Source of the DNA: Umbilicaria muhlenbergii
Lineage: Eukaryota; Ascomycota; Lecanoromycetes; Umbilicariales; Umbilicariaceae
DNA: 64,000 nt
Assembly (NCBI GenBank): GCA_000611775.1
Contig: KK106984.1
Coordinates: 1,270,364 to 1,334,363, forward strand
Direction of reading: 5' to 3'
Positions 45,481-57,389 of this stretch are shown here, piece by piece. The notes beneath the pieces were generated by a model that was given only the letters and a program-made list of their open reading frames with translations, did no database searches and had not been told where the DNA came from. The position numbers were made by a program, and so were the translations under genes. Numbering within the stretch: position 1 is the first letter of the stretch; each line of letters starts with the position of its first letter.

Positions 45481-48400
45481 TGACAATTCAAATAAAGAAC
45501 TTGAGCAATTAGACAAAGCCTTAATAAAGCTCAGTTTCTTCACAGCATTAATTAAACATCATCAGCAAGGCACAAACGCCTGTAACAGGTTCAAAGTGCA
45601 CACAGCATTACACAGTCATTTAAGGTTTCATCATTAATGCAGCTGAGTGTCAACACTGTAATTAAAGTGCGTCAGAACATACCTGCTACAGAACATTCAA
45701 TAAAACTTTTGCAGTGTCAAAGGAATTTAAACTCAATTCCTCAAATACATAGAAGCAACATGTTTTCCTTTAATTAAATTCATTATCATAAGGACAATCC
45801 TTCAAGAATGACATTTTTATTTCAAGAAGAGTTCTTCATCAGAAATTTAAATAACTGATTCCTGTGTTGAGCTCACATATTAGCCTTTCACTGTGGAAAA
45901 TCCGGAGAATTCATCTTAAAAATCTCATCAACATCACATTTGTCATCTCACTGCAGCTTGTCTCTGGACAGATTACATCATCATGAAAATTAATAATCAT
46001 ATGATTAGTCAGCATCACATTGTCAGAGTGTTACAGCTGACTTACTGATTTACTACAGTATCTTAATAAGAAGCTGAACTTCACTAGAACAACTCACCTC
46101 ACCTCACAGTCATTTGAAACATCTGATTAACATGCATACAGAAATGTTCACTTCACTGCTGCTGCCTTTAACTCCCCTTCTCACCCCCCTCATATAATCC
46201 CTCTCACATAACAGTTAGCTTGTCATCATCATTGTCATTCACTCATTTTTTTTAAGATGTCATTATTGTTGTTGAGTCATCTTCATCTGCTTTTTTATCT
46301 TCTTCATCTTCTTCTTGATCTGCTTCTTTGCTCTTCACTCCTCTTCACAGTTTTATTTCTCTGTCTCTTTTTCTGTCTTGTTGACTTGCTTAACTTTCTT
46401 TCAGTCTTCCTTCTCAGCTCTCACTCTGATTTGTTTAAGTTTATGAGCAGCTTGAGATGCAAGCTTTCTGCTCATTTTCTTGACTCTGAAGGATTGTCTT
46501 ATGAAGGGGGGTGACTCCTCAGCTTCATTGTCACTCTCAAAGGAGGAGAATGAGGCAGCAGCAGTAAGATGAAAATCTTTATATGCATATTAATTAGAAG
46601 TTCCACATGGCTGAAAAGCAAGCCTGAAAAGCAAGCTGATTAATTAAGTTGATGAGGTGAGATGAGCTGCCTAGCAAAGTTCAGCTTCTCATTAATAAAT
46701 TGATATGTAAGCCGGCTGAAACACCCTGACAATGTGACGCTGACTAATTATATGATTATTAGTTTTCATGATGATGTAATCTGTCTGAAGACAAGTTGAT
46801 TTCACTGTCTCAGATTCAAGCTGAGAGATCTATGAGTATGAAGTGTTCAGACAGGACAATATCAGTTAAAGCAGTCATGCAGTATTCAATAATGTCATCT
46901 GAAAGACTAAATTCATATTCATCAAACATCAAATGTCATTTATAGTGAAGTTTTCATGACTGATGATCTTCATAACATGAAAGGTTTTAAGATGAAAAAA
47001 ATTCTTCTACTCTGACTTAATATGATCTTCTCATTTTTTTGCTTGCAACTCTGTTCAGATTTAATATCTGATCACTTTTCAGTCTGTTTTCTCTCTTGTT
47101 CTTCTTCATCTTAATCTTCACTCACTTTATTGAAGTCTTTAGGACCTCAGTGCAATGTAGATGAATAATGATTCATTTAACAGCAATCAGTTAATCATAT
47201 AAATTTATGATGATGCAGTACAGCTCACAATATCATCCTCTGATGCAAGTCATTTAAATCAATCAGTTGACTTGTAGGTATAGTATCTCTTATTTTAATA
47301 AATCATGATGTAGATGTCTGCTTGTGTCATCTTTAACAATTCATCAGCTTTCCTAAAAAAGCTGTTACTTCACTTTCAGAACTTCTCTCATATCACTCAT
47401 TCCTCACTTTGATGACTCATCATGAATTAAATGTGACTTCATCAACTTCTGCACTGAACTTGAATTTATTAAACCTGACAGAGTGTAAGAGTTTCTGTCA
47501 TCATGCTTCATACAAGAGCACATAATGAAGGTTGCATTTAAAATTAAATGCCTTGTTCAGTGATGCTGCTCTGATTAATCTTTCAAATTTAAAAGTGAGC
47601 TATGATTAGGTCTGCTGATCAACAAGCTTAATCATCAAGATTTCAGAACTGAATGTCTTCAGATTTAAATTTAAATTCTTGTCTGTAAAAAGCACAAATC
47701 ACTGCCTGTTGCTTCCTTGATTTTTAATGATCACTTTTGTCATCACCTCAATGTTTTTAAACATGAATTTCACTCAACTTTATGCAACTGTCATAGGTGT
47801 CATCTTCAGTTTTTGTATAATCATGCGCATTGCACTCTTTAGTTCATTGTTTTTCACACACATGAGTTTAACTACAGCTTGACACTCTGACTCTGCAGCA
47901 TCATCATTTCTTTGAACTCTGAACTTGCACTTAAAGTATTCTCTCATCTTTTGTATTTGATTGTTAATTTATTCTGAAGCATGTTCTGAGTATCTATTGT
48001 TGAAGAGATGAGCAATTGTGTGAGATCTTATCACTCATTTAAAAGATGTCTTGCTACTTTAATTATCATCTGAGCTTCATCAGTGACATCTTAAGTCTCT
48101 TCTTATTCACCTATCACTGTATCCTTGATTTGACTGAAATCATGTCTGTTTTTCTAAGCTTACTTCAAGTCATTATTAACATAACTATGTAATTGATTTA
48201 AAGCTGATCAGCACTTTCAGTCATCTGTTTAAGTGCTTGATAAGTCTGCAGTTTTTTTATCTTCATTAACATTACTGTTCTTCAGTTGTTACATCTGTTT
48301 TAATTATCTGAGTAAGAACTCTTCTGTTGCAGTCATCAAGCTGCAGCCTTGACTGCTGATTATGTTATGCAGAAGCATACTGCCTCAGGTCTGAAGATGC

Positions 48401-49646
48401 TCAGCTTTTATGTGTATGTCTCAACCCTGCATGTTCTCTGTCTCAAACAAGATGATATTACCTACTACAAGCAGTTGCAGAGAAGATTGATACATGAATA
48501 CATTAATGATGAGAGTGTGTCAAATTAATTTATGCATACAGTTATAAATTCTTCATGAGCTGTCAGACTTTTCCTGACTGATGACATTTCAAATGTGAAG
48601 CTTTAAGAGGTCATTTGAGGAGCTGAACAACTTAATGTTTCTCACACAAGTTCAGTACTACCTTGCAAGAGCATACAAAGTGAACTTTAAAATCTTCATT
48701 CCTTGAATATTTTCATTTATGAATACTTAGAAAACATCCTTCACATTGTCATCTCTAAAGTCAATAACTCAATAGCTGCATAAGTCAGATTCAGCTTGTG
48801 TTCACTCTCTCAATCTTTCATACATGCCACAGTCAAAGCAGTCAAAGTGAATACATGATAATTCATGAGTCTACTTTACTAAAGAAAGCTGATCAGCTCA
48901 GAAAGTCATGCAACACTGATCTTGCATTAATCATTCACAAGAACAGCAGACATTACATAGATAAAAAATCCTGATCATCACTTATAAAAGAAATGATATG
49001 TTGTAGTAATGAACAATGAAGAAGATGTGCAAGAGCATCATATCATCAAAATCATGAAGAAGATATTAAGTCTGCAGTTAAATTATCATTGCTACTCAAA
49101 GCAGCTTCAAGAAAGCAGTAGAGAACATGTTTCACAGATGTGCATGTAATTATTGAAGTCATATTTTTAAAGATGATCCTGATCAAGGCTTGAGTGTGAC
49201 TTCATTTTTAACACGCACTAAGCATCTTCACAAATCAATGACTTCATCAGCTTAAATCTTCAGCCTCATTTCTCAAGTGCATCACAAGGACAGTGAAAAA
49301 TGAATGCTCTTTTCTAGCATAAAAAACAAAAGACAGCCAGAATTGAGGAGGAGATGAGAATCATTATTAATGAAACAGCAGAGATGTGATCTGCATTGAG
49401 GCAGAGATCAAAATTGAAGTTTTAAAGATATAAAAAAGGAATTCTGATGTGTCTCTTGATTGAAGTATTTTAACTTAATCATTGTCTATTTATAAACAGC
49501 TTTAAAACACCAAGCATGACTTCTACTGAGTTAAAACTTAAAACTCATTCAACACGGCTCACTCCCGCTTTTTAAAGATTGAAGTCAGTCTCAGCATAAA
49601 ATCAATCAGGTGCATAACAACTTGTGATGTTAATGACAGTTCTTGA
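45481..49646. other. Long AT-rich interval, nothing recognised
   Basis: The longest stretch in which I could assign nothing. It has several weakly protein-like patches on both strands (for example 47,500-48,100 minus and 48,340-48,900 plus) and a small CpG-bearing spot near 46,690, but no motif that names a family. Confidence 0.4.
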
Positions 49647-49934
49647 ATGATATTTCAGAGCAATCAAGACAAAGAACTCACATGTGTAAGAGTGATGTAT
49701 CATCAAGGGCAGGTTAAACAGCGTGAAAATTACAAAAAACATTCAATCTTCAATTCAAATTATATGACAGGTTTAAATATTAAAGAGTATGTTCTGAAAG
49801 TACAAGCATTATATTTAAAGCAGCTTGCTGTTGAAGAGAATCATGTGAAAAGAGTTGTGAAAATTTCTGACTCAGAGATCATAAAATTGAATGAGAACAA
49901 AGAAGAAGTTAAAAAGATGATAAAAACATTATAA
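49647..49934 (+). pseudogene. Unidentified Lys/Glu-rich coding remnant
   Basis: An open frame of 95 codons ends in a basic, probably coiled stretch (VKRVVKISDSEIIKLNENKE) and TAA. The layout resembles the charged C-terminal tails of fungal transposases such as the one at 27,500, but no catalytic motif lies upstream, so the assignment stays open. Confidence 0.25.
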
Positions 49935-51204
49935 TATTAAAAGTGAGCCTGAAAGAGAGGTTGTACTTATATTTATCAGAGTGATAATTTCTTCATTTAG
50001 CATTGTGAAAATCAATGTTTGCAAAGCAATTACTCAGCTCAGTTGTGCACTGAATTTCAAGAAGTGTAGAACAAGTGATGTTGTCTTAAGTATTCAAGTG
50101 TAAAAACTTGTGATGCAGGCAGATAATTATGATTAATAGAAATGATCTTTAAACATGATTCTCATTTGAGACAGCACCTGTCATGTGATCAGAAGATTAA
50201 GTGATGATTAAATTTATTCACATAAAAAGCATCTCATGAAAAGATTTTATGAATAATACTGTTTTAGTATTCATGATAAGTGTCTTTATGCATGATCTTC
50301 TGAAATAATTACTGAACAGATTTCTTCTATTTAACTTCATCATGACAAGATGAGTCATATCAGCCCTCTCATAAATAATACAATGTGACAATAGAAACCT
50401 GACAGTCAAATAAGTAATAAAACAGGCACTGTCAAGTAGATGTGTCAATCATCAGAGATCAAGAAGAGGGTCAGCTGAGGGAAAAAAAAGAGTGTGAGAG
50501 AAGCTTCTCAAATCTGAGAATTAACAAGATTATGTTAACAGAAAGTTCATTCATGAATGTCATCAAGAAGAACATAAAGTTGCAGAAGATTATGAATTTC
50601 ATCATTAATTACTTATAAAGGCTGTCACAACTCTGTTGATATTAAATGATTAAAGTTTTCTATCAAGAGCACTGACAACTTGCACAGTCATCAAGAATTA
50701 AGACATGCTCAAACACAACATAAAATGAAAGCACAAGCCTAACATGATCTGAAACTCAATCATAGCATAAGATTATATGTACTTGATTCACTGTAATCAG
50801 ATTTAAATTGTGATATCATGTTTCCTTACTCATCACTCTTCAACAAACATCATGATAATCATTAAAACAAATCATCACTCATCTCTGTAGAACCTGCATG
50901 AGGAAAGTTAAGTGAATGATATTAACAAGAGGAGGTCTTCTTTTCATCACTCATTCTTAAGAAACACATGCTTTGAAGGTTAAAGATGTCATCATTAAAA
51001 GAGACTTTTAACTCATCAGTGTCAACTTCTGAGCAGAAGCAGATGTAGTATCTGAAAGAAAATTAACAACAGTAAAAGATCAGCAGGGCAGATCATTTAT
51101 GCTGATAAGTTCATTACTTTTGCTGTGTTTTTTTATTAATTGCATCATGATGTTCTTTAAGACCTGTATGTCTGAATGATTTTATTTATCTTTCAGTGAT
51201 GTGA
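49935..51204. other. AT-rich interval, nothing recognised
   Basis: No domain, repeat or RNA gene was seen. It ends at the left terminus of TIR-element copy C. Confidence 0.45.
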
Positions 51205-52318
51205 CATCAGCAATTTAGCAAGTTAGCTCTGAGTTAGTTTTTAGCACTTTGAGCGCTCTGAGCTTCTGATCTCATGTCTCAGCTAACAGCCGCTCTTAGC
51301 ACCCTTTGAGTGCTTTGAGCTCAACCTTAAATCTTGAGCGGAACATCAAAATTTTGTGATAAAAAAACAGTTATTAAAACAATTGTTTAAACAAGTACAC
51401 ACACAGTGTTATAATAACAGTAAAACTTATAATAAGTAAACTTTTGCTAAAATTCACTTTTCTGCAATAAAAAATCATGATTTGTTGAGTCTGAAAGCAC
51501 TGTATAAGTGTTGAGTTCTGAATATTTAAAGAACTTCAAGATTTTCATCACTTAAAAATTTACACACTTTAATAACTTTTGCAACTCAACAGATATGAAG
51601 AAACTTTCAATGCATAAATTATAAAAAACAGTATTATCTATTAATGTTAAATTAAAAGTTTCTTCATAACTGCAGTTGTTGTTAAGTTATATTTAATTCA
51701 AGTCTTCAATAGTGAAAAATCTTTCAAAAAAAGTCACATACTTTGAATAACTATTGCGCTTTTATACTTATAATATAACTTTCAGGTTATAAGTTGTAGA
51801 GAATAAGCTGTTTAAGAGTTTTCTGATACAAAGTTTCTTTTTATGTGTTGTTGTTGTTGAGTTATTCAAAAAGGCATTAAAAGTCTGTTTATTAATGTTG
51901 TGATTTTCACCACTGAAAGTTTAAAATCAATGTAACTTTTTAACAACAACAGTTATAAAAAAACTTTAAGTTATAAAACTGTTAAATAGCTTCTTCTCTA
52001 CAACTTATAAACTAAAAGCTATATCATAAGTATAAAAGCGCAATAGTTATTCAATATGCTAATATACTTATAATTAGTTAAAAGTTTTTTAATTCATAAC
52101 CATTGCAAATTAAAACTTATGAAGAAATCATTAGTTTGTAAAGTGTACAGAATAAAAAGATTTAAAACTTTTCAATAAAAAGTTTCTTATTATTCATGAA
52201 GGTATAATAGCCTGTTATTTAAAGTGTAAGATTTGTATAAGCTCATTTACTGCTCAGAGAGTGCTCTGAGCGCATAAAGTACTATTAACTAAAACCTTAT
52301 TTTTAAGCAGGTTGTGAT
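51205..52318 (+). repeat. 1-kb TIR element, copy C (longest)
   Basis: Starts CATCAGCAATTTAGCA like copy B. The right end is shorter: the segment corresponding to GGGCTGCCAA is missing and it ends near GCAGGTTGTGAT. It keeps both internal arms, TTGAATAACTATTGCGC (51,743) and its inverted partner (about 52,027-52,054), so it can fold into a long stem. Several CpG sites present in B are TpG here (for example gcgataaaa versus gtgataaaa, gagcgcttt versus gagtgcttt). Its right end abuts an unidentified minus-strand coding remnant. Confidence 0.85.
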
Positions 52319-53020
52319 TTAATTCTCATTCAGATACTGAGGTGCTGTCATAATCTGAAGAAGAGACATCATCATGTACTCTGAAATTACATGCAAGGCA
52401 TTTCTGAAGTTAAATATCTCAACACAGTTTACAAAACAACTGCCTTGTATCTGATGAAGCACAGAAAGTGTGACATCAGCACTTAAACTCAGAAGCTTCT
52501 TAATCATCATCAGTTTAAAGACTGAACATCTTCTTTCAGTCACAGTGACAAGCTCACTCAGCTCAAGTTGATAATTTTTGTTATAAGTCTCTCATGGGGA
52601 TCTGTCTTTTACTCTCAGAGGTGACACATCTGACTGAACTTCAAGCCTTAATAAAGCAGATGCATCATGAGAGTCATTGAGAGAAAATATGTTAAGCAAT
52701 TCATTTGCAGGAACTGTATTAATCTGAAGATTTAATTAAGCATGCTTTAAAGCAGAGGTTGTAAGCTTCTGAAACTTAAATTCAACAGCTTGATGTGTGT
52801 TGTTCATGATAAAATGTTTTCATTTCCTCTGCAATTTGTCAGCAACATTCTTCTTGAAGATTAAAGCATGACAAGAATCATCTGCAGGTGAGGTCTCAGT
52901 ATCATCAGATGATGATAAGTCATTTATAAAAAATGAATGAGGTCCTTTCTTGTTCAGGCAGCTTAATTGAGTGACATTAAAATTTCAGTTCATTTGTGCT
53001 TTCACCTGAGGTGATTACTC
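52319..53020 (-). pseudogene. Unidentified coding remnant next to TIR element
   Basis: From about 53,020 to 52,319 the minus strand reads as protein-like sequence with a few TGA codons, including VTERRCSVFKLMMIKKLLSL and IQGSCFVNCVEIFNFRNALH. The readable part stops precisely where TIR-element copy C begins, which suggests that the element inserted into this gene. No family was recognised. Confidence 0.35.
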
Positions 53021-53375
53021 TGACTCTAAGGAATAAAATATGAAAGGCTGATAATAAAAACAATTGTGAGAATTAAAGGCTACATGACATGTTGAGAGCA
53101 CTTTTTTAAGTCATACGCACAGAAGTTACAGGAAAGTGAAAGAACATTGTTCTCATCTTTTTATTTAAAGAATGAAGAGGGGCTCTTGAAGTGACATTCA
53201 TAATTAATGCACATTGAGTGTCATTCATACCTGATGCACATTTAATTAATCACAGGACAGTCTTGTTCTGAATTAATAATGACTGTTTCTCAGCCTCCTC
53301 ACTCAAGCAGCAATTCACATTTCATCACAAGATGAATGATACAAGTGATGCTGCTCATTCACTGAAATTCTTAAT

Positions 53376-55860
53376 ATGCAACAGATTCAGGTAAAGCATC
53401 AAGAGGTGACATTTAAAGTGAAGAGATGCATCAAGTTCAAAGAGACTGCACACATCAAGCTTGAGTATTTGAATTTTCACAGCAATGAACCTCAGGAGAA
53501 CATGAAGAGGTTAAAATTATATTTTCAACATGAAGAGTGTTATCAGCTTAAGCATCAGTATCATGTGCCTGCTGTCATTGACTCACAACTCTTGAATCTT
53601 GCTGTTCAATCTTTCAACACCTCTCATGAAGTGTTGCTGAGCAACATGCAAGATTAATGATTTAAATTATATTTTTCATCTGATGTCTGACTTCATTGTC
53701 TACAGGGTTGTGATTAACTTTAAGCAAGTTGAGAGTTTCTTTCACCTGAGGACAGATGATGAATGATGAATCTTTACTTAAACAGTACAGTGATCTGATC
53801 TCTTCACTGTCATCACTTTCACTGACATCAGTGTCAGATTTAAATGAAAAATTAAAGAGATCTCTTCTTGAAGCTTTCTTCAATGAGGAGCAACTTTCTG
53901 TTGAGTGAGTTTATTACAAAATTCATCAGTATGATCTGCAAGAGGATTCAGTCACTGAGGGCTGTTGATGAGCATGTTTGATTAAAAATAAACAAGATGA
54001 GCTGAGGAAACTCCTTCATCATGACAGATATCAAGCAGTCTTTAATGCACTTCAAGACATCACAGGCTTGTGAGATGAGATGAGAAGCAGAATGCTTAAA
54101 AAGATGATGAACTCATAATGTGAGAAGATAAGTTGATCATTCTTGCACAATGAATGTGTCAACATAATTATTCATAAGGAAATCCTTCATTACCTTGAAC
54201 ATATCTGAGTGTTCTGATTCAGTTTGCTCAGTAATGACTGACAGGTGATGTGAAAGGTAGATTATATCACTGTGAAAGCACTGAAGAGCAAAGTACTTGA
54301 GGCATCAGTGTTAAACTTCACATCACTGTATCATCAAATGCAGAAGGATGAACTGTTCAGTGTTTTTAATGAGTGAAAATGCAACACAGTTTAAAACATC
54401 TTGCAATTTGTTGATGACCTTATCTCGTCTCTCCTCATGTTTTTTAATGATTTCAAATCTCTTTAAGTGTGAAGCAGGTGTGTCAAGATGCTGAAAATAA
54501 TTTCTCTTCAGAAGACAGTGTTCACAGTGCTTAAGCAAAGCTTCAATGAAATCAATCAGCAGATGAACAGCTGTGTCATTCAGAAAACTGAATTCATCTT
54601 CACTGTTAAGCTGAGGAACATGATTGATCCTGTAAATTTAAATTATCAGCAATTGTTCCTTTATATCATGCATCATCATCATGAGATGATCCCTGAATCC
54701 ACAAAGATAAAGCTTAAAGGGAAAAAGAAGATGACTGAGGACATTAAGATGTTAAAGAAGATAAACAAGCTTACATGATATTAATTTATCACCTTGACTG
54801 ACTGACTAAAGTTCATGTCTGAGGGGATCAGAGAATTGAGAGTTATGAACTTTAACATTGTTGAGGTTAAGTCTGAATGATCAAAACTCTCTTTTGTCAT
54901 CATCAGGCCTGATGAGTCTCTTAAGTGAAGAAGTGAATGTTCATATGATCTGACTTATAAGCAAAGTCAGGGGTATCTCTTTCTGAATGATGTGCATAAT
55001 ATAAATAAGAGCTGAGGTCATGACATCACATCTTTCTTTATGAGGAGGTCAGTTTACCTGACTTTTTTTAATCACTTATCATTTCATGAACAGTCAATCA
55101 TGTCAAACCTCTCAACTGAAGCAGCAGACTGACCTCAACAAGAGACAGGTCATCAATAAATAAGTGCATAAAACATCAATTAAGAAGAGGCAGGCTCAGA
55201 ATGCACAGATCATCAGAAGTCAGGTTAAGAAAACAGCATTCAAGAGACACACTTATTGCCTGAGGATACAATCCTGATGCAGGATCATTCACTCAATCAG
55301 AAGCTTCATTATAAAGAGAATGTTGAAAAACTGTGAACAAATGACAACCTCAGTGAGTGAGGTTTTAAGGTGCTGTTGATCATTTCATCAAGTCATTACT
55401 CAATTAAGAATGAAGACTTGCAGATGAGTCCTTTAAATCAACTGTGAATATTTCATAAGATGACATTTTCACAGGAAGAAGTTCCCCTTGAGAAATCCTC
55501 TGACAATATCAAAATTCTGATCAAGTTCATCCTCTGTGATGAGGATAATTAAATGAAGATGAAATTAATTAATTCTTCTGACCCCTCTCTGATCAAGTGC
55601 GTGGTTGAAAAGCACACAAGTGAAAGGTGATTTCTGTTTAATATAAATTTACAGTTTATAACACCTTTTGAATGCTTTGAAGCTGTTGTCACTGATGACA
55701 CAAATGTGATACTCTTGATTCTGAAAGGAAATATTAATATTAACTGTGAGCTCTTGATATCTGCTTTGAAACTGAGTAGTAATGCTGAGAACATGAGGAA
55801 AAACACACTGAAGAGAGTCATCATTGATGATATTTCTGAGCAAGATCATGTATGAAAGAA
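53376..55860 (+). pseudogene. DUF3723-family protein fossil
   Basis: The succession is characteristic of fungal DUF3723 proteins. FKETAHIKLEYLNFHSNEPQ, then MKRLKLYF, then CYQLKHQYHVPAVIDSQLL (53,450-53,600) form the N-terminal block. The 'LHCLQG' segment that follows corresponds to the L.CLHGRHR motif, and FLSPEDRWW-like remains follow. The middle keeps VKAL and QMQKDELF-type helices, and a block at 54,600-54,780 ends in a Lys-rich stretch. The C-terminal part, near 55,630-55,860, matches the conserved ILL(I/V)P.....I..ELL ending. Total length of about 830 codons fits the family. Function is unknown; the family recurs as cargo of Starship giant elements. Many TGA codons and Arg-to-His or Cys changes show it is dead. 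Confidence 0.78.
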
Positions 55861-56189
55861 GTATCTCATTTCAAGTTGAAGAATTGATGTTAAAGTGATC
55901 TACATTGTTTGATACAGTCTCATTGTTTTTGCTGGCAGATGATGCAGCTTTACATTTAATCATATTACTTTTTCTGTTTGTATAAGCACTGTCCTTTGCT
56001 CAATTCAGCCCCTTAACTACTGAGGTTGTGCATAGTTGTTAGATTGTTTAATATCATTTTTTCAACACATCTTCACACAAGATGCTGAATGTTGAATGAA
56101 TTCATTACTAGAATTGATTTTAAGTCTGAAAATGAATTACAATGAGGGAGGACTTCCTCTTGAAGTCATTTATATTAAGCACTGTTCCC
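55861..56189. other. AT-rich interval after the DUF3723 fossil
   Basis: May hold the last codons or the 3' region of the DUF3723 fossil. Nothing else was recognised. Confidence 0.4.
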
Positions 56190-56610
56190 CTCATTTAAAG
56201 GTTTGTATTCAAGTCTGTTCATTTGAGAGTTTATCTTTAATGATCAGGTTCTGTCCTCTCTCTTTATTTGAAGACTTTTCTCTTTGTATTCAGGTCTGTT
56301 CCTTCATTTTAAAGCTTATCTCTTTGTATTCAGGTCTGTTCCTTCATTTGAGAGCTTATCTTTAATGATCAGGTTCTGTTTTCTTCCTTTAATCTGTTCC
56401 TCTGTTCTGAAGCTTATTTAACAGTCTGATTCTGTTTCCTCATTTGAAGGCTTATTCTTTTGTATTCAAGTTTGTCTTTAATGATCAGGTTCTGTTCCTC
56501 TCTCATAATCTTCATTTGACACCTTATTTCTTCATATTCATTTATTTAAAGTTTATCTTTAATGATCAGGTTTTGTCTCCTTTTAAAAAGCTTTTCCTTT
56601 AACAGTCAGA
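56190..56610 (+). repeat. Imperfect tandem repeats
   Basis: The phrases tttaatgatcaggttctgt and ctttgtattcaggtctgttc recur at irregular spacing, each four or more times, mixed with c(a/t)tttgagagctta. The pattern is that of an old minisatellite with unit variants of about 45-60 bp. The open plus-strand frame at 56,096-56,365 is a by-product. Confidence 0.7.
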
Positions 56611-57389
56611 GTTCTGTTCACTCATTCACTTGATAATCATTGTTTACATGAGCGTGTGATTATTGCAGCAATGGCAGGGATAGCAGTTGAAAGCAAGAGA
56701 AGATTATATGAGCTCATTGAAATTTAAACATAAATTATTATTTCATGACTGATATTTCAGTTTCAACAAGCTTACTCTCTCATTTAAATAGCCTCACACA
56801 AGCCTTCACAGATCATCTTAAATTTCTTTAAAAGTGAATACTGCAACATTAATCAATGATTTATGAAAGCGTGAGTGAGTCTTACCTGTGATGAGCATCT
56901 TTTCACCCTTTTTCCCTGCTTTTGACTCATCAGATTTAAGCTTCACTGAGGTGTCTTGTTCAGTCTGTATCAGTTCTCCTTTCATTAAAGTTTTAATATT
57001 TCAGTCAGCTTCTTCTCTTAATTCTGATTTTAATCTTGATTTATTCTCTTTTTCTATTGATGTGCTTGAAGAATGCTTTTCAGTTACTTCTACCTGTAAT
57101 AGATCTGCTAAATTAATTAAGTTGAGGTGAATGAAGACCTGCTGATGTTGACCTGTGTTCAGTGAATCATGATTGACACATTCAGAGGTATAGTAGATAG
57201 AAATGCATAGTATCTGAAAAAAAGTCAGTGAAACCAACTGAAAACTTTGAGCAGGACAGATTAATGTAGTCATCATTTAAAATGTCTTTCTTTAAAGCTT
57301 GATTCAGTAAATTCTGCACTGAAGCTTCATCCTCTCCCTGTGTTAACTGTTAATTGACATGCAGACTGTTTTTCACTTACCTAGGTTTT
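56611..57389. other. AT-rich interval with a short unidentified frame
   Basis: Open frames on both strands at about 56,888-57,276 are Ser-rich (plus) or Lys/Glu-rich (minus), without a family match. Confidence 0.35.

Noticed and set aside
17910-52318. LTR interpretation of the three 1-kb repeats
   Set aside because: Copies lie in both orientations at unequal spacing, have inverted rather than direct terminal symmetry, and no retroelement parts were recognised between them.
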